64,000 bases of DNA, from NCBI RefSeq assembly GCF_900105615.1, contig NZ_LT630003.1, positions 5,024,001 through 5,088,000 on the forward strand, in the 5' to 3' direction. Each line of letters begins with the position of its first letter. Positions within the stretch are counted from its first letter, which is position 1. The notes under the pieces are model-generated. The model was not told the DNA's origin, did no database searches, and saw only the letters and a list, made by a program, of their open reading frames with translations. Positions 7,926-19,768 of the stretch are shown here, in pieces. Made by a program: the position numbers and the translations under genes. This DNA is from Lacrimispora sphenoides JCM 1415. Its GTDB lineage: Bacteria; Bacillota; Clostridia; Lachnospirales; Lachnospiraceae.

Positions 7926-8375
7926 TTACTTTCCGCTCTTTTTAAACCTGTCCAAGAATTTTTTCTTTTTCGGTGCCGGTGGAACCGCTTTGCCCCGAAG
8001 GCTCTTGATCTCGGTTATGTAGATACCGCTTACCACAACCTTAGCTTCTGTTTTGACCGGAAGCACTTCGAATACTTTGGCGTCAGCGATCAGTGTCATG
8101 ACCTTTGGGCCAACCTTTGCTTTTACAATGGGCAGCTTTGTGCGGCGCATATACCATGGGGTTTGTTCATACACGATCTTAGGAAGCCCTGCATCTTTTA
8201 GCTTCATTTTCTTTTTATCGATTACCAGCATGGATACGGACTGTGCCGCAGCTTCCAGTGCCTGCTGCTGCTCCACCTGACGCTTTTCCAGCTTTCTTCC
8301 GAGAAAATAAAGGACTACCATAGCCACGGCTGCGATAAAAAGAATCACTAATAATACGTTTAAAAATGTGCTCAC
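7926..8375 (-). CDS. Small membrane-anchored protein of unknown function
   Basis: 149 residues, with one N-terminal membrane span (about residues 4-25) followed by a charged coiled-coil-like stretch (RKLEKRQVEQQQALEAAAQ), a mixed cytoplasmic domain and a Lys-rich tail. The GTG start at 8375 was chosen because TTGGAGG stands 8 bases upstream; an in-frame ATG at 8435 lies before that ribosome-binding site. I do not recognise a characterised family. It is divergent from rpoB, and single-gene transcription is implied by its own terminator. Confidence 0.7.
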   Translation of the reverse strand: MSTFLNVLLVILFIAAVAMVVLYFLGRKLEKRQVEQQQALEAAAQSVSMLVIDKKKMKLKDAGLPKIVYEQTPWYMRRTKLPIVKAKVGPKVMTLIADAKVFEVLPVKTEAKVVVSGIYITEIKSLRGKAVPPAPKKKKFLDRFKKSGK

Positions 8376-8463
8376 CGGGAATACCTCCAATAGTTCATTT
8401 TGTAAATTGGGCCTATCTGCAATAGTATAACACATTTTATTGAAGAATACAAGTAAAAAATGC

Positions 8464-8492
8464 TTGACACCTTGACAATGCCATGTTATTAT
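8464..8492 (+). promoter_or_regulatory. rpoBC promoter
   Basis: Perfect -35 TTGACA (8464-8469), 17-base spacer, -10 TATTAT (8487-8492), 92 bases before the rpoB start. rplJ-rplL are not upstream here; a membrane protein gene is, facing away. So rpoBC has its own strong SigA-type promoter in this genome. Confidence 0.9.
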
Positions 8493-8584
8493 GGAATGTG
8501 CACTATTGTGGATTTGTGTGCCTTAACGGCATATTTATGCCCAAAAACAGAAACGATTAGAAAGAAAACAGGGGTGAAACGTCA

Positions 8585-11500
8585 ATGGAGAAAAGCAGAA
8601 TGCGTCCGGTCCCAGCCGGTAAGAGCCTGAGAATGAGCTTCTCAAGACAAAAAGAAGTGCTTGAGATGCCAAACCTGATTGAGATTCAAAAGAATTCCTA
8701 TCAGTGGTTCCTTGATGAAGGATTAAAGGAAGTCTTTGAAGACATCTCTCCGATTGCAGACTTTGCAGGACACTTAAGTCTTGAGTTTGTCAACTTTACA
8801 TTATGTAAGGATGACCTCAAGTACACAATAGAAGAATGCAAGGAAAGAGATGCAACTTATGCGGCTCCTTTAAAGGTAAAGGTAAGGCTTTGCAATAAAG
8901 ATAAAGATGAGATTAATGAACATGAGATCTTCATGGGTGATCTTCCGCTTATGACAGATACCGGTTCCTTTGTGATCAACGGTGCCGAGCGAGTTATTGT
9001 TAGCCAGTTGGTACGTTCCCCAGGTATATATTATGGTATAGAACATGACAAGGTAGGGAAAGAGCTTTATGCCTGTACGGTAATCCCAAACAGGGGTGCA
9101 TGGCTGGAGTATGAAACAGACTCCAATGACATTTTCTACGTTCGTGTGGACAGAACCAGAAAGGTTCCGGTTACCGTGCTGATCCGTGCCCTGGGCTTTG
9201 GCACCAACGCGGAAATTATTGAACTGTTCGGTGAAGAGCCAAAATTATTAGCCAGCTTTGGTAAGGATACGTCCGATAACTACCAGGATGGCTTATTGGA
9301 GTTATATAAGAAGATCCGCCCAGGTGAACCTTTATCTGTTGATAGTGCTGAAAGTTTGTTAAATAGTATGTTCTTTGACCCCAGAAGATACGATCTCGCA
9401 AAGGTCGGAAGATATAAATTCAATAAAAAGCTTCATTTTAAAAACCGTATTGCAGGCCATGTCCTTGCTGAGGATGTGGTTGACACCACAACCGGCGAAA
9501 TTTTAGCTGAGGCTGGAAGCACAGTAGACAAGCAGCTTGCAACCGATATTCAGAATGCGGCTGTTCCTTTCGTATGGCTGGAGGGAGTGGAGCGTAAGCA
9601 AAAGGTCCTTTCCAACTTAATGGTTGATCTAACTTCTTTTGTAAACTTTGATCCAAAGGAAGCGGGTATTACAGAGTTAGTATTCTATCCTGCTCTTGAA
9701 AAAATTCTGGCAGAAGCTGGAAGCGACGATGATGAGGCTCTTAAAAAAGCCCTTCACAGAAATATAAACGAACTGATTCCTAAGCATATCACGAAGGAAG
9801 ATATTTTAGCTTCCATCAATTACAACATGCACTTAGAAGAAGAAGTGGGAATGGCTGATGATATCGACCATTTGGGAAATCGTAGAATCCGTGCAGTCGG
9901 TGAGCTTTTACAGAACCAGTACCGCATCGGTCTTTCCAGAATGGAGCGTGTGGTCAGGGAACGTATGACAACACAGGATATGGATGGCATTACACCTCAG
10001 TCATTGATTAACATCAAGCCTGTCACAGCAGCAGTAAAGGAGTTCTTTGGAAGTTCCCAGCTGTCACAGTTCATGGATCAGAACAACCCGCTGGCAGAGC
10101 TGACCCATAAGAGACGTTTATCCGCATTGGGACCTGGAGGTCTTTCCAGAGACCGTGCCGGATTTGAGGTTCGGGACGTTCACTATACCCATTATGGACG
10201 TATGTGCCCGATTGAGACCCCGGAAGGTCCTAACATCGGTCTGATCAACTCCCTCGCTACTTATGCAAGGGTAAACCAGTACGGATTTGTAGAGGCTCCT
10301 TACCGCGTAGTGGATAAGACCAATGCCCAGAATCCGGTGGTTACTGATGAGGTTGTTTACCTGACTGCTGACGAAGAAGATAATTTCGTGGTTGCACAGG
10401 CGAATGAGCCCCTTGATGATGATGGCCATTTCATTCATAAGAATATTTCCGGACGTTTCCGTGAAGAAACTTCCGAATTCCAGAGGAAAAACATTGATCT
10501 TATGGACGTTTCTCCGAAGATGGTATTTTCCGTTGCAACTGCCATGATTCCTTTCCTTGAAAACGACGATGCAAACCGTGCCCTCATGGGATCAAACATG
10601 CAGCGTCAGGCCGTGCCTCTGCTCACAACAGAGACCCCAGTCGTAGGAACCGGTATGGAATCCAAGGCAGCGGTAGACTCCGGCGTTTGTGTTGTTGCCA
10701 GAAATACCGGCGTTGTGGAGCGTTCCGCTTCCAATGAAATTATCATTAAGAGAGATTCCGACGGCGGAAAAGATGTTTACCGCCTGACTAAATTTAAAAG
10801 AAGCAACCAGTCTAACTGTTATAACCAGAAGCCAATTGTATATAAGGGCAACCACGTGGTAAAGGGAGAAGTAATTGCAGACGGCCCATCCACTCAGAAT
10901 GGTGAGATTGCTCTTGGTAAGAACCCTTTGATCGGCTTCATGACCTGGGAGGGCTACAATTACGAGGATGCGGTTCTCTTAAGTGAGAAGCTGGTACAGG
11001 AAGATGTTTATACCTCTGTTCATATCGAGGAATATGAGGCCGAAGCCCGTGACACCAAGTTAGGGCCGGAAGAGATCACAAGGGATGTTCCCGGAGTTGG
11101 TGAGGATGCCTTAAAGGATCTTGATGAGAGAGGAATCATAAGAATCGGTGCAGAAGTTCGTGCCGGTGATATTCTGGTTGGTAAGGTTACTCCTAAGGGT
11201 GAGACCGAGCTGACCGCAGAGGAGCGTCTGCTGCGTGCCATCTTTGGTGAAAAAGCAAGGGAAGTCCGGGATACTTCCTTAAAGGTACCTCACGGCGCTT
11301 ACGGTATTATTGTAGATGCAAAAGTGTTTACAAGAGAAAACGGTGATGAACTTTCTCCAGGCGTGAACCAGACTGTCCGCATTTACATTGCCCAGAAGAG
11401 AAAAATCTCTGTTGGTGATAAGATGGCCGGCCGTCACGGTAACAAGGGTGTTGTTTCCCGCGTGCTCCCTGTAGAAGATATGCCGTTCCTTCCCAATGGC

Positions 11501-12463
11501 CGTCCGTTAGATATCGTATTAAACCCTCTGGGCGTACCGTCCCGTATGAACATCGGACAGGTGCTTGAGATCCATTTAAGCCTTGCAGCAAGGGCTCTTG
11601 GATTTAATGTATCCACTCCGGTATTTGACGGTGCAAACGAGATTGACATTATGGATACCCTGGATGTAGCCAATGACTACGTAAACATGGAGTGGGATGA
11701 TTTCCAGGATAAATATGAAGATACCTTAAAACCTGAGGTTATTGAATATCTGGGTGATCACCTGGAACACAAGGAATTGTGGAAGGGTGTTCCGATTAAC
11801 CGTGATGGTAAGGTCCGCCTTCGTGACGGACGTACCGGCGAGTTCTTTGACAGCCCGGTTACTATCGGCCACATGCATTATCTGAAGCTTCACCATCTGG
11901 TTGACGATAAGATCCATGCCCGTTCCACGGGTCCTTACTCTCTGGTTACCCAGCAGCCTCTCGGCGGTAAAGCCCAGTTCGGCGGCCAGCGTTTCGGAGA
12001 GATGGAGGTTTGGGCCCTGGAGGCTTATGGCGCTTCCTACACGCTGCAGGAGATCATGACTGTGAAATCCGATGACGTGGTAGGCCGTGTAAAGACCTAC
12101 GAGGCCATCATTAAGGGTGATAATATTCCTGAACCGGGAATTCCGGAATCCTTCAAGGTATTGTTAAAAGAGCTTCAGTCACTGGCGCTGGATGTAAGAG
12201 TGCTGCGTGATGATAATACGGAGGTCCAGATTGCGGAAAGCACCGACTATGAAGAAACAGATTTAAGGTCGATCATTGAGGGCGACAGACGTTACCGGGA
12301 TGAAGAGTCCTTTGGCAACTTCGGTTACCAGAAGCAGGAATTTAAGGATGCAGAACTGGTAACCGTGGAAGAAGAGGAATATGAGGATACAGAAGCAGAC
12401 GGTATCGACGATTCTTTAGAGGAGTTCGATGACGCAGAATTTGAAGATTCAGACGAAGAATAA
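8585..12463 (+). CDS. rpoB: DNA-directed RNA polymerase subunit beta
   Basis: The 1292-residue beta subunit forms half of the polymerase active-site cleft and holds the rifampicin pocket. Recognisable landmarks are the N-terminal [19 protein letters not shown], the rifampicin region ([22 protein letters not shown]), the [10 protein letters not shown] segment, [11 protein letters not shown] and the C-terminal clamp segment [24 protein letters not shown]. The C-terminus ends in an unusually acidic tail of about 35 residues ([10 protein letters not shown]...EDSDEE). The start is supported by AGGGGTG. The stop is followed by rpoC after 18 bases. Confidence 0.98.
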   Translation: MEKSRMRPVPAGKSLRMSFSRQKEVLEMPNLIEIQKNSYQWFLDEGLKEVFEDISPIADFAGHLSLEFVNFTLCKDDLKYTIEECKERDATYAAPLKVKVRLCNKDKDEINEHEIFMGDLPLMTDTGSFVINGAERVIVSQLVRSPGIYYGIEHDKVGKELYACTVIPNRGAWLEYETDSNDIFYVRVDRTRKVPVTVLIRALGFGTNAEIIELFGEEPKLLASFGKDTSDNYQDGLLELYKKIRPGEPLSVDSAESLLNSMFFDPRRYDLAKVGRYKFNKKLHFKNRIAGHVLAEDVVDTTTGEILAEAGSTVDKQLATDIQNAAVPFVWLEGVERKQKVLSNLMVDLTSFVNFDPKEAGITELVFYPALEKILAEAGSDDDEALKKALHRNINELIPKHITKEDILASINYNMHLEEEVGMADDIDHLGNRRIRAVGELLQNQYRIGLSRMERVVRERMTTQDMDGITPQSLINIKPVTAAVKEFFGSSQLSQFMDQNNPLAELTHKRRLSALGPGGLSRDRAGFEVRDVHYTHYGRMCPIETPEGPNIGLINSLATYARVNQYGFVEAPYRVVDKTNAQNPVVTDEVVYLTADEEDNFVVAQANEPLDDDGHFIHKNISGRFREETSEFQRKNIDLMDVSPKMVFSVATAMIPFLENDDANRALMGSNMQRQAVPLLTTETPVVGTGMESKAAVDSGVCVVARNTGVVERSASNEIIIKRDSDGGKDVYRLTKFKRSNQSNCYNQKPIVYKGNHVVKGEVIADGPSTQNGEIALGKNPLIGFMTWEGYNYEDAVLLSEKLVQEDVYTSVHIEEYEAEARDTKLGPEEITRDVPGVGEDALKDLDERGIIRIGAEVRAGDILVGKVTPKGETELTAEERLLRAIFGEKAREVRDTSLKVPHGAYGIIVDAKVFTRENGDELSPGVNQTVRIYIAQKRKISVGDKMAGRHGNKGVVSRVLPVEDMPFLPNGRPLDIVLNPLGVPSRMNIGQVLEIHLSLAARALGFNVSTPVFDGANEIDIMDTLDVANDYVNMEWDDFQDKYEDTLKPEVIEYLGDHLEHKELWKGVPINRDGKVRLRDGRTGEFFDSPVTIGHMHYLKLHHLVDDKIHARSTGPYSLVTQQPLGGKAQFGGQRFGEMEVWALEAYGASYTLQEIMTVKSDDVVGRVKTYEAIIKGDNIPEPGIPESFKVLLKELQSLALDVRVLRDDNTEVQIAESTDYEETDLRSIIEGDRRYRDEESFGNFGYQKQEFKDAELVTVEEEEYEDTEADGIDDSLEEFDDAEFEDSDEE

Positions 12464-12481
12464 TTGAAGGGAGAACCGCTC

Positions 12482-15400
12482 ATGCCTGAAAACAATGAAA
12501 CTTACCACCCAATGACATTCGATGCCATAAAGATCGGTTTGGCATCTCCGGAGAAGATTCTGGAATGGTCCCATGGTGAGGTAAAAAAGCCTGAGACAAT
12601 CAACTACAGAACCTTAAAGCCGGAAAAAGACGGTTTGTTCTGTGAACGGATCTTCGGACCCAGCAAGGACTGGGAATGCCATTGTGGTAAATATAAGAAA
12701 ATCCGGTACAAAGGCGTTATCTGTGACCGATGCGGCGTTGAAGTAACCAAGGCCAGTGTCCGCAGAGAGCGTATGGGCCATATACAGCTTGCGGCTCCTG
12801 TTTCCCATATCTGGTATTTTAAGGGAATCCCCAGCCGTATGGGTCTGATCCTGGACATTTCCCCAAGAACCTTGGAAAAGGTGCTGTATTTCGCATCTTA
12901 TGTGGTTCTTGATGCCGGCAATACAGGACTGCAGTATAAGCAGGTCTTATCGGAAAAAGAATACCGGGAAGAAATAGAAAAATACGGCTACGGCGCCTTC
13001 CGCGTAGGAATGGGAGCTGAAGCTATTCTGGAGCTGTTGCATTCCATTGACCTTGAAAAGGACTCTGAGGAGTTAAAGAAAGGGTTAAAGGAAGCGACCG
13101 GACAGAAACGTGCAAGAATTATCAAAAGGCTGGAGGTTGTGGAAGCATTCCGCAATTCCGGCAACTTGCCTGAGTGGATGATCATGACAGTGGTTCCGGT
13201 AATTCCTCCGGATATCCGTCCTATGGTTCAGCTTGACGGCGGCCGTTTTGCTACCTCCGACTTAAATGATTTATACAGAAGAATCATAAACCGTAACAAC
13301 CGTCTTGCCCGTCTTCTGGAGCTTGGAGCTCCGGACATCATTGTCCGCAATGAAAAGCGTATGCTTCAGGAAGCGGTGGATGCCCTTATCGACAACGGCA
13401 GAAGGGGAAGGCCAGTAACCGGACCGGGAAACCGTGCCTTAAAGTCTCTTTCCGATATGTTAAAGGGAAAACAGGGCCGTTTCCGTCAGAACCTTTTAGG
13501 AAAGCGTGTTGACTATTCCGGCCGTTCTGTTATCGTAGTTGGACCGGAACTTAAGATATACCAGTGCGGTCTGCCAAAAGAAATGGCCATCGAGCTGTTT
13601 AAGCCTTTTGTTATGAAGGAGCTGGTTTCCAACGGAACCGCTCATAATATAAAGAATGCCAAAAAGATGGTAGAGCGTCTTCAGACAGAGGTCTGGGATG
13701 TCCTGGAAGATGTAATCAAGGAACATCCGGTTATGCTAAACCGTGCGCCTACCCTTCACAGACTTGGTATCCAGGCATTTGAGCCGATTCTGGTAGAAGG
13801 TAAAGCTATTAAGCTTCATCCCCTGGTTTGTACCGCGTTCAATGCCGACTTTGACGGAGACCAGATGGCAGTCCATCTGCCTCTTTCCGTAGAGGCCCAG
13901 GCAGAATGCCGGTTCCTCCTGTTGTCGCCTAACAACTTATTAAAGCCGTCAGACGGTGGTCCTGTGGCAGTTCCTTCTCAGGATATGGTTCTGGGTATTT
14001 ACTACCTGACCCAGGAAAGACCGGGAGCCAAGGGCGAAGGAATGGTATTTAAGAGCGTGAATGAAGCCATTCTCGCTTACGAAAACCAGGCAGTTACCCT
14101 TCATTCCAGAATTAAAGCCAGAGTAAGCAAAAAAATGGCAGATGGTACCGTAAAGACCGGAGCCGTAGAATCAACCGTAGGCCGTTTCATCTTCAATGAG
14201 ATCGTTCCTCAGGACCTTGGATTCGTTGACCGGTCTGTTCCTGGCAACGAGCTTTTGATGGAAGTTGACTTCCATGTAGGCAAGAAGCAGTTAAAGCAGA
14301 TCCTTGAAAAGGTTATTAACGTTCATGGAGCAGTTCAGACTGCAGAAACCCTGGATGACATCAAGGCTATCGGTTATAAGTACTCTACCAAAGCCGCTAT
14401 GACCGTATCCATTTCCGACATGACAGTGCCGGAGAGCAAACCGAAGCTGATTGCTGATGCACAGGCAACGGTTGACCAGATTGCAAAGAACTTCCGCCGC
14501 GGACTTATTACGGAGGAAGAACGTTATAAAGAAGTAATTGACACATGGAAAGTGACTGATGACCAGTTGACCCATGACCTGCTGACCGGACTTGATAAAT
14601 ACAACAACATCTACATGATGGCCGATTCCGGAGCCCGTGGTTCTGATAAACAGATCAAACAGCTTGCAGGTATGCGTGGACTTATGGCCGATACCACAGG
14701 TCACACCATTGAACTTCCTATCAAGTCCAACTTCCGTGAAGGGCTTGACGTACTGGAGTACTTTATCTCCGCTCACGGTGCACGTAAAGGACTTTCCGAT
14801 ACGGCTCTCCGTACGGCTGACTCCGGTTACTTGACCAGACGTCTTGTAGACGTTTCCCAGGATATGATTATCCGTGAGATCGACTGCTGCGAAGGCAAAG
14901 ATATTCCGTTTATGGAAATCAAAGCATTTACAGATGGCCAGGAAACCATTGAGGGCTTACAGGAGCGTCTCACAGGACGGTTCATTGCGGAAACCATTAC
15001 AGATCCGGATACCGGAGAAGTGATCGTGAAGGCAAACCACATGTGTACACCGAAGCGTGCAGCTGCGGTTATGAACGTGTTAAAGAAGCTTAACCGTGAT
15101 TCCGTGAAGATCCGTACCGTATTAACCTGTAAATCCCATCTGGGTGTCTGCGCAAAATGTTACGGCGCCAACATGGCAACCGGACAGCCGGTTCAGGTAG
15201 GCGAAGCAGTCGGTATCATCGCTGCCCAGTCCATCGGTGAGCCGGGAACACAGCTGACCATGCGTACCTTCCATACCGGCGGTGTTGCCGGTGGCGATAT
15301 CACACAGGGTCTTCCCCGTGTCGAGGAGCTTTTTGAGGCTCGTAAGCCAAAGGGTCTTGCTATCATAGCAGAATTCGGCGGCGTAGTGGCCATTAAGGAT

Positions 15401-16144
15401 ACTAAGAAAAAGCGGGAGATCATTGTTACGGAGAACGAAACAGGCAATTCCAAGACCTACCTGATCCCTTACGGATCCAGAATCAAGGTTTCAGATGGCC
15501 AGGTGCTCGAGGCCGGTGATGAGCTGACGGAAGGTAGTGTGAACCCGCACGATATCTTAAAGATCAAAGGCGTCCGCGCTGTCCAGGATTATATGATCCA
15601 GGAAGTACAGCGTGTATACCGCTTACAGGGTGTTGAGATCAATGATAAGCACGTTGAGATGATCGTAAGACAGATGCTTAAGAAGATAAAAATTGAGGAG
15701 AGCGGAGACAGTGATGTGCTTCCGGGAACCTCTATGGATGTTCTGGATTATAATGATTTAAATGAAGCTCTTCTTGCAGAAGGAAAGAATCCGGCAGAAG
15801 GAAAGCAGGTTATGCTTGGTATTACAAAAGCATCTTTAGCGACTGATTCCTTCTTATCCGCGGCTTCCTTCCAGGAGACCACGAAGGTTCTGACAGAAGC
15901 TGCGATTAACGGCAAGGTCGATCACTTAATTGGTCTGAAGGAGAACGTAATCATCGGAAAGCCGATTCCGGCAGGTACCGGTATGAAGCGTTACCGCACC
16001 ATCGGACTGAATACAGATTCTGCTTTCGAAGGAGAGGATGAGATCAAGCTGTCAGAGGGAGAAGATGAGATCCTGCTGGCAGAAGATGGATTCAATGAAG
16101 CGGAAGAGGTTCTGGATATTGATGAGAACGAGATTGTTGAATAA
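12482..16144 (+). CDS. rpoC: DNA-directed RNA polymerase subunit beta'
   Basis: The 1220-residue catalytic subunit. The N-terminal zinc finger ([20 protein letters not shown]), the invariant Mg-binding NADFDGDQM and the bridge-helix region ([24 protein letters not shown]) are all present. The ATG at 12482 was chosen: GAAGGGAG stands 8 bases before it and [23 protein letters not shown] is the normal beginning. It ends in an acidic tail ([12 protein letters not shown]...DENEIVE), mirroring rpoB. It is co-transcribed with rpoB and followed by a strong terminator. Confidence 0.98.
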   Translation: MPENNETYHPMTFDAIKIGLASPEKILEWSHGEVKKPETINYRTLKPEKDGLFCERIFGPSKDWECHCGKYKKIRYKGVICDRCGVEVTKASVRRERMGHIQLAAPVSHIWYFKGIPSRMGLILDISPRTLEKVLYFASYVVLDAGNTGLQYKQVLSEKEYREEIEKYGYGAFRVGMGAEAILELLHSIDLEKDSEELKKGLKEATGQKRARIIKRLEVVEAFRNSGNLPEWMIMTVVPVIPPDIRPMVQLDGGRFATSDLNDLYRRIINRNNRLARLLELGAPDIIVRNEKRMLQEAVDALIDNGRRGRPVTGPGNRALKSLSDMLKGKQGRFRQNLLGKRVDYSGRSVIVVGPELKIYQCGLPKEMAIELFKPFVMKELVSNGTAHNIKNAKKMVERLQTEVWDVLEDVIKEHPVMLNRAPTLHRLGIQAFEPILVEGKAIKLHPLVCTAFNADFDGDQMAVHLPLSVEAQAECRFLLLSPNNLLKPSDGGPVAVPSQDMVLGIYYLTQERPGAKGEGMVFKSVNEAILAYENQAVTLHSRIKARVSKKMADGTVKTGAVESTVGRFIFNEIVPQDLGFVDRSVPGNELLMEVDFHVGKKQLKQILEKVINVHGAVQTAETLDDIKAIGYKYSTKAAMTVSISDMTVPESKPKLIADAQATVDQIAKNFRRGLITEEERYKEVIDTWKVTDDQLTHDLLTGLDKYNNIYMMADSGARGSDKQIKQLAGMRGLMADTTGHTIELPIKSNFREGLDVLEYFISAHGARKGLSDTALRTADSGYLTRRLVDVSQDMIIREIDCCEGKDIPFMEIKAFTDGQETIEGLQERLTGRFIAETITDPDTGEVIVKANHMCTPKRAAAVMNVLKKLNRDSVKIRTVLTCKSHLGVCAKCYGANMATGQPVQVGEAVGIIAAQSIGEPGTQLTMRTFHTGGVAGGDITQGLPRVEELFEARKPKGLAIIAEFGGVVAIKDTKKKREIIVTENETGNSKTYLIPYGSRIKVSDGQVLEAGDELTEGSVNPHDILKIKGVRAVQDYMIQEVQRVYRLQGVEINDKHVEMIVRQMLKKIKIEESGDSDVLPGTSMDVLDYNDLNEALLAEGKNPAEGKQVMLGITKASLATDSFLSAASFQETTKVLTEAAINGKVDHLIGLKENVIIGKPIPAGTGMKRYRTIGLNTDSAFEGEDEIKLSEGEDEILLAEDGFNEAEEVLDIDENEIVE

Positions 16145-16167
16145 GCAATGAGATAGTCCTTAAATTG

Positions 16168-16216
16168 CAAAACCCGGAGCTGGAATTTCCAAGAAAATTC
16201 TAGCTCCGGGTTTCAA
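16168..16216 (+). terminator. Terminator of rpoBC
   Basis: AAACCCGGAGCT (16170-16181) pairs perfectly with AGCTCCGGGTTT (16202-16213), with an additional inner AATTT/AAATT pairing. It lies directly after the rpoC stop codon. Confidence 0.85.
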
Positions 16217-16288
16217 CCATTGAATGTTCTTGTTTTTATGACATTTTGCCTTTTTTATTGGCTGGATGTGCATATTTAAAAAAAATCC

Positions 16289-16317
16289 TTGACAGAAAAA
16301 TACAAAATGTATATAAT
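16289..16317 (+). promoter_or_regulatory. Promoter of rpsL-rpsG-fusA
   Basis: Consensus on both boxes: TTGACA (16289-16294), 17 bases, TATAAT (16312-16317). The leader to the rpsL start is about 85 bases. Confidence 0.93.
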
Positions 16318-16408
16318 AATTAGGCGTGCATTAACGCGTCATGTTTTTGTGCGTAAATTAAGCTGAAGATAACAGCAACCACAGACAATATCACAGGAGG
16401 TGAATGGA

Positions 16409-16828
16409 ATGCCAACATTTAACCAGTTAGTAAGAAAGGGTAGACAGACAAGCGCAAAGAAATCTCAGGCACCAGCTCTGCAGAAGGGTTACAACTCTTT
16501 ACAGAAGAGAGCAACTGATATTTCTGCTCCACAGAAGAGGGGTGTCTGCACGGCAGTTAAAACTGCTACACCTAAAAAGCCTAACTCAGCTCTTAGAAAG
16601 ATCGCCAGAGTACGTCTTTCTAATGGTATCGAAGTAACAAGTTACATCCCAGGTGAAGGTCATAACCTTCAGGAGCATAGCGTTGTTTTAATCCGTGGCG
16701 GTAGAGTAAAAGACTTGCCAGGTACCAGATACCATATCGTTAGAGGTACACTTGATACCGCAGGAGTAGCTAACAGAAGACAGGCTCGTTCCAAATATGG
16801 TGCAAAGAGACCGAAAGAGAAAAAATAA
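16409..16828 (+). CDS. rpsL: 30S ribosomal protein S12
   Basis: A 139-residue decoding-centre protein. [12 protein letters not shown] is the canonical N-terminus, and the ATG at 16409 follows AGGAGGTG by 6 bases; an upstream in-frame ATG at 16400 overlaps that site. The streptomycin-related loops [11 protein letters not shown] and [25 protein letters not shown] are intact with Lys at the usual sensitive position. First gene of the str operon. Confidence 0.98.
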   Translation: MPTFNQLVRKGRQTSAKKSQAPALQKGYNSLQKRATDISAPQKRGVCTAVKTATPKKPNSALRKIARVRLSNGIEVTSYIPGEGHNLQEHSVVLIRGGRVKDLPGTRYHIVRGTLDTAGVANRRQARSKYGAKRPKEKK

Positions 16829-17007
16829 TTAGACCACACATTTGAATTTCTAGTGCCGGACTTTAGATATTGAACCTGTAGGTTGCAGGGTTATATATTA
16901 TAGAAACCGAGCGCGAACGCAACTTGAATGTTTGTGAGTACCTAGGATCTAATGAATAGCCGATTAGTCGGTAAAGGCTGAACGGCCATATTAAGGAGGG
17001 AAGTAAC
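16829..17007 (+). other. rpsL-rpsG intercistronic spacer
   Basis: 179 bases without a gene, longer than usual for neighbouring str genes. Small hairpins are possible (for example CGATTAGTCG near 16961), but no terminator or promoter is convincing. It may carry a regulatory RNA for S7, which in other bacteria represses its own operon at this junction. Confidence 0.4.
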
Positions 17008-17478
17008 GTGCCACGTAAAGGACATACACAAAAAAGAGACGTATTAGTGGATCCGCTTTATAATAACAAAGTTGTTACAAAGCTGATCAACAACATCATG
17101 TATGATGGTAAAAAGGGTGTTGCTCAGAAGATCGTATACGGTGCATTTACCCGTGTAGAAGAAAAGACCGGCAAACCAGCCGTTGAAGTATTCGAAGAGG
17201 CGATGAACAACATTATGCCTGTACTTGAAGTAAAGGCAAAACGTATCGGCGGAGCTACCTATCAGGTGCCGATCGAAGTAAGACCGGAGAGAAGACAGAC
17301 TTTAGCCTTAAGATGGATTACTCTGTTCTCTCGTAAGAGAGGCGAAAAGACTCAGGAAGAAAGACTTGCTAATGAGATAATGGATGCTGCCAACAACACC
17401 GGTGCTGCTGTAAAGAAGAAAGAAGATATGCACAAGATGGCTGAGGCAAACAAGGCATTCTCTCACTACAGATTCTAA
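17008..17478 (+). CDS. rpsG: 30S ribosomal protein S7
   Basis: A 156-residue protein nucleating assembly of the small-subunit head. GTG start behind [19 protein letters not shown] is the family N-terminus and [12 protein letters not shown] the conserved rRNA-binding stretch. Followed by fusA after 15 bases. Confidence 0.97.
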   Translation: MPRKGHTQKRDVLVDPLYNNKVVTKLINNIMYDGKKGVAQKIVYGAFTRVEEKTGKPAVEVFEEAMNNIMPVLEVKAKRIGGATYQVPIEVRPERRQTLALRWITLFSRKRGEKTQEERLANEIMDAANNTGAAVKKKEDMHKMAEANKAFSHYRF

Positions 17479-17493
17479 TAGGAGGAAAAAGCT

Positions 17494-19614
17494 TTGGCTG
17501 GAAGAGAATATCCATTGGAAAGAACCAGAAATATTGGTATTATGGCCCACATCGATGCAGGTAAAACTACATTGACCGAGCGTATCCTCTATTATACTGG
17601 TGTAAACTACAAAATCGGTGATACTCATGAAGGTACTGCCACCATGGACTGGATGGAGCAGGAGCAGGAAAGAGGTATCACAATTACTTCAGCTGCTACA
17701 ACCTGCCACTGGACCATGCATGAAAATTGCCAGGTGAAGCCGGGCGCTCCTGAGTATCGTATCAACATCATTGATACTCCAGGACACGTTGACTTTACAG
17801 TAGAGGTTGAGCGTTCCTTACGTGTACTGGATGGCGCTGTAGGCGTATTCTGTGCAAAGGGCGGTGTTGAACCACAGTCCGAGAACGTATGGCGTCAGGC
17901 TGATACCTACAACGTACCCCGTATGGCATTCATTAACAAGATGGATATCATGGGTGCAAACTTTTACGGCGCTGTTGAACAGATCAAGACCCGTCTGGGC
18001 AAGAATGCAATCTGCATTCAGCTGCCTATCGGTGCAGAAGATGAATTCAAGGGAATCATCGATTTGTTCGAAATGAAGGCTTATATCTTTAATGGTGACA
18101 AGGGCGATGATGTTTCCGTCGTTGATATCCCAGAGGATTTGCAGGATGATGCAGAGCTTTATCGTGCCGAATTAGTTGAAAAAATCTGCGAGTTAGATGA
18201 TGACTTAATGATGATATACCTGGAAGGGGAAGAGCCTTCCGTAGAAGAATTAAAGAAAGCATTAAGAACTGCAACCTGCAATTGCACGGCCATTCCGGTA
18301 TGCTGCGGAAGCGCATATAGAAACAAGGGTGTTCAGAAGCTCCTTGATGCAGTTCTTGAATATATGCCTGCTCCTACTGACATTCCTTCTATTAAGGGTG
18401 TTGATATGGACGGCAATGAAATCGAGCGTCATTCTTCTGATGAAGAGCCATTTTCCGCTCTGGCATTTAAGATCATGACAGACCCGTTCGTTGGAAAGCT
18501 GGCATTCTTCCGCGTATATTCCGGTATTATGAATTCCGGTTCCTACGTACTGAATGCAACCAAGGGCAAAAAAGAGCGTGTTGGACGTATCCTTCAGATG
18601 CATGCCAACAAGAGATCTGAGCTGGATAAGGTATATTCCGGTGATATCGCTGCTGCTGTTGGTTTTAAGATTACAACAACAGGTGACACGATCTGTGACG
18701 ATCAGCATCCGGTAATTCTGGAATCCATGGAATTCCCAGAGCCGGTTATCGATATCGCTATCGAGCCAAAGACCAAAGCTGGTCAGGGCAAGATGGGCGA
18801 AGCTTTAGCAAAGCTTGCAGAAGAAGATCCTACCTTCCGTGCAAAGACCAACCAGGAAACTGGCCAGGTTATCATTTCCGGTATGGGAGAGCTTCATCTG
18901 GAGATCATTGTAGACCGTCTGCTTCGCGAGTTCAACGTAGAAGCCAATGTAGGTGCTCCTCAGGTTGCTTATAAGGAAACATTTACAAAATTGGTTGAAG
19001 TTGACAGCAAGTATGCGAAACAGTCTGGTGGACGTGGTCAGTACGGACACTGTAAGGTTCGCTTTGAGCCGATGGATCCTAACGGCGAAGAAACCTTTAA
19101 ATTCGAGTCTTCCGTTGTCGGTGGTGCGATTCCGAAGGAATACATTCCGGCAGTTGGCCAAGGTATCGAGGAAGCAACTAAGTCCGGTATTCTGGGCGGA
19201 TTCCCGGTACTGGGTGTTAAGGCAAACGTATACGACGGTTCCTACCATGAGGTAGACTCCAGTGAAATGGCATTCCACATCGCTGGTTCCATGGCGTTTA
19301 AGGATGCTATGAACAAGGGCGGCGCCATTCTTCTTGAGCCGATCATGAAAGTAGAAGTAACCATGCCAGAGGATTATATGGGCGATGTTATCGGTGATAT
19401 CAACTCCCGTCGTGGCCGTATCGAAGGTATGGAAGACATCGGCGGCGGAAAGATGGTAAAAGCATATGTTCCGTTAGCAGAGATGTTCGGTTATTCTACA
19501 GATTTACGTTCCAAAACACAGGGACGCGGTAACTACTCTATGTTCTTTGAGAAATATGAGCAGGTACCGAAGAGTGTTCAGGAAAAAGTTCTTGCAGAGA
19601 AAAAGGGCAAATAA
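17494..19614 (+). CDS. fusA: Elongation factor G
   Basis: A 706-residue translocation GTPase. G1 [10 protein letters not shown]2 region [12 protein letters not shown]3 DTPGHVDFT and G4 NKMD are visible, followed by domains II-V (domain IV with [15 protein letters not shown]). The start is TTG, forced by the AGGAGG site 8 bases upstream and by the conserved [21 protein letters not shown]; no ATG or GTG alternative exists. Third gene of the str operon. Confidence 0.97.
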   Translation: MAGREYPLERTRNIGIMAHIDAGKTTLTERILYYTGVNYKIGDTHEGTATMDWMEQEQERGITITSAATTCHWTMHENCQVKPGAPEYRINIIDTPGHVDFTVEVERSLRVLDGAVGVFCAKGGVEPQSENVWRQADTYNVPRMAFINKMDIMGANFYGAVEQIKTRLGKNAICIQLPIGAEDEFKGIIDLFEMKAYIFNGDKGDDVSVVDIPEDLQDDAELYRAELVEKICELDDDLMMIYLEGEEPSVEELKKALRTATCNCTAIPVCCGSAYRNKGVQKLLDAVLEYMPAPTDIPSIKGVDMDGNEIERHSSDEEPFSALAFKIMTDPFVGKLAFFRVYSGIMNSGSYVLNATKGKKERVGRILQMHANKRSELDKVYSGDIAAAVGFKITTTGDTICDDQHPVILESMEFPEPVIDIAIEPKTKAGQGKMGEALAKLAEEDPTFRAKTNQETGQVIISGMGELHLEIIVDRLLREFNVEANVGAPQVAYKETFTKLVEVDSKYAKQSGGRGQYGHCKVRFEPMDPNGEETFKFESSVVGGAIPKEYIPAVGQGIEEATKSGILGGFPVLGVKANVYDGSYHEVDSSEMAFHIAGSMAFKDAMNKGGAILLEPIMKVEVTMPEDYMGDVIGDINSRRGRIEGMEDIGGGKMVKAYVPLAEMFGYSTDLRSKTQGRGNYSMFFEKYEQVPKSVQEKVLAEKKGK

Positions 19615-19632
19615 TTCCTAACAGGTTCCACT

Positions 19633-19664
19633 GGGTTTCAGGCAGCTTTGTCTGCCTGGAATCC
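19633..19664 (+). other. Stem-loop between fusA and tuf
   Basis: CAGGCAG (19639-19645) and CTGCCTG (19652-19658) pair around CTTTGT, and the flanks extend the stem partly. No T-run follows, so it looks like a weak terminator or processing site just upstream of the tuf promoter. Confidence 0.5.
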
Positions 19665-19675
19665 GTCAAATAGGC

Positions 19676-19704
19676 TTGAAAATAGTGCACAAATAGCATA
19701 TAAT
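19676..19704 (+). promoter_or_regulatory. tuf promoter
   Basis: TTGAAA (19676-19681), 17-base spacer, TATAAT (19699-19704), 64 bases before the tuf start. It lets EF-Tu be made in excess over EF-G. Confidence 0.85.
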
Positions 19705-19768
19705 AAAAAACAGCCTAACATAAAAATTAAAGCTCAAATAGAGCATAAATTAAGGAGGACGTTATAAA

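Noticed and set aside
7896..8201. Plus-strand open frame of about 100 codons across the small membrane protein gene
   Set aside because: It is antisense to a gene with a good ribosome-binding site, membrane span and terminator; it has no ribosome-binding site of its own and no protein-like pattern.
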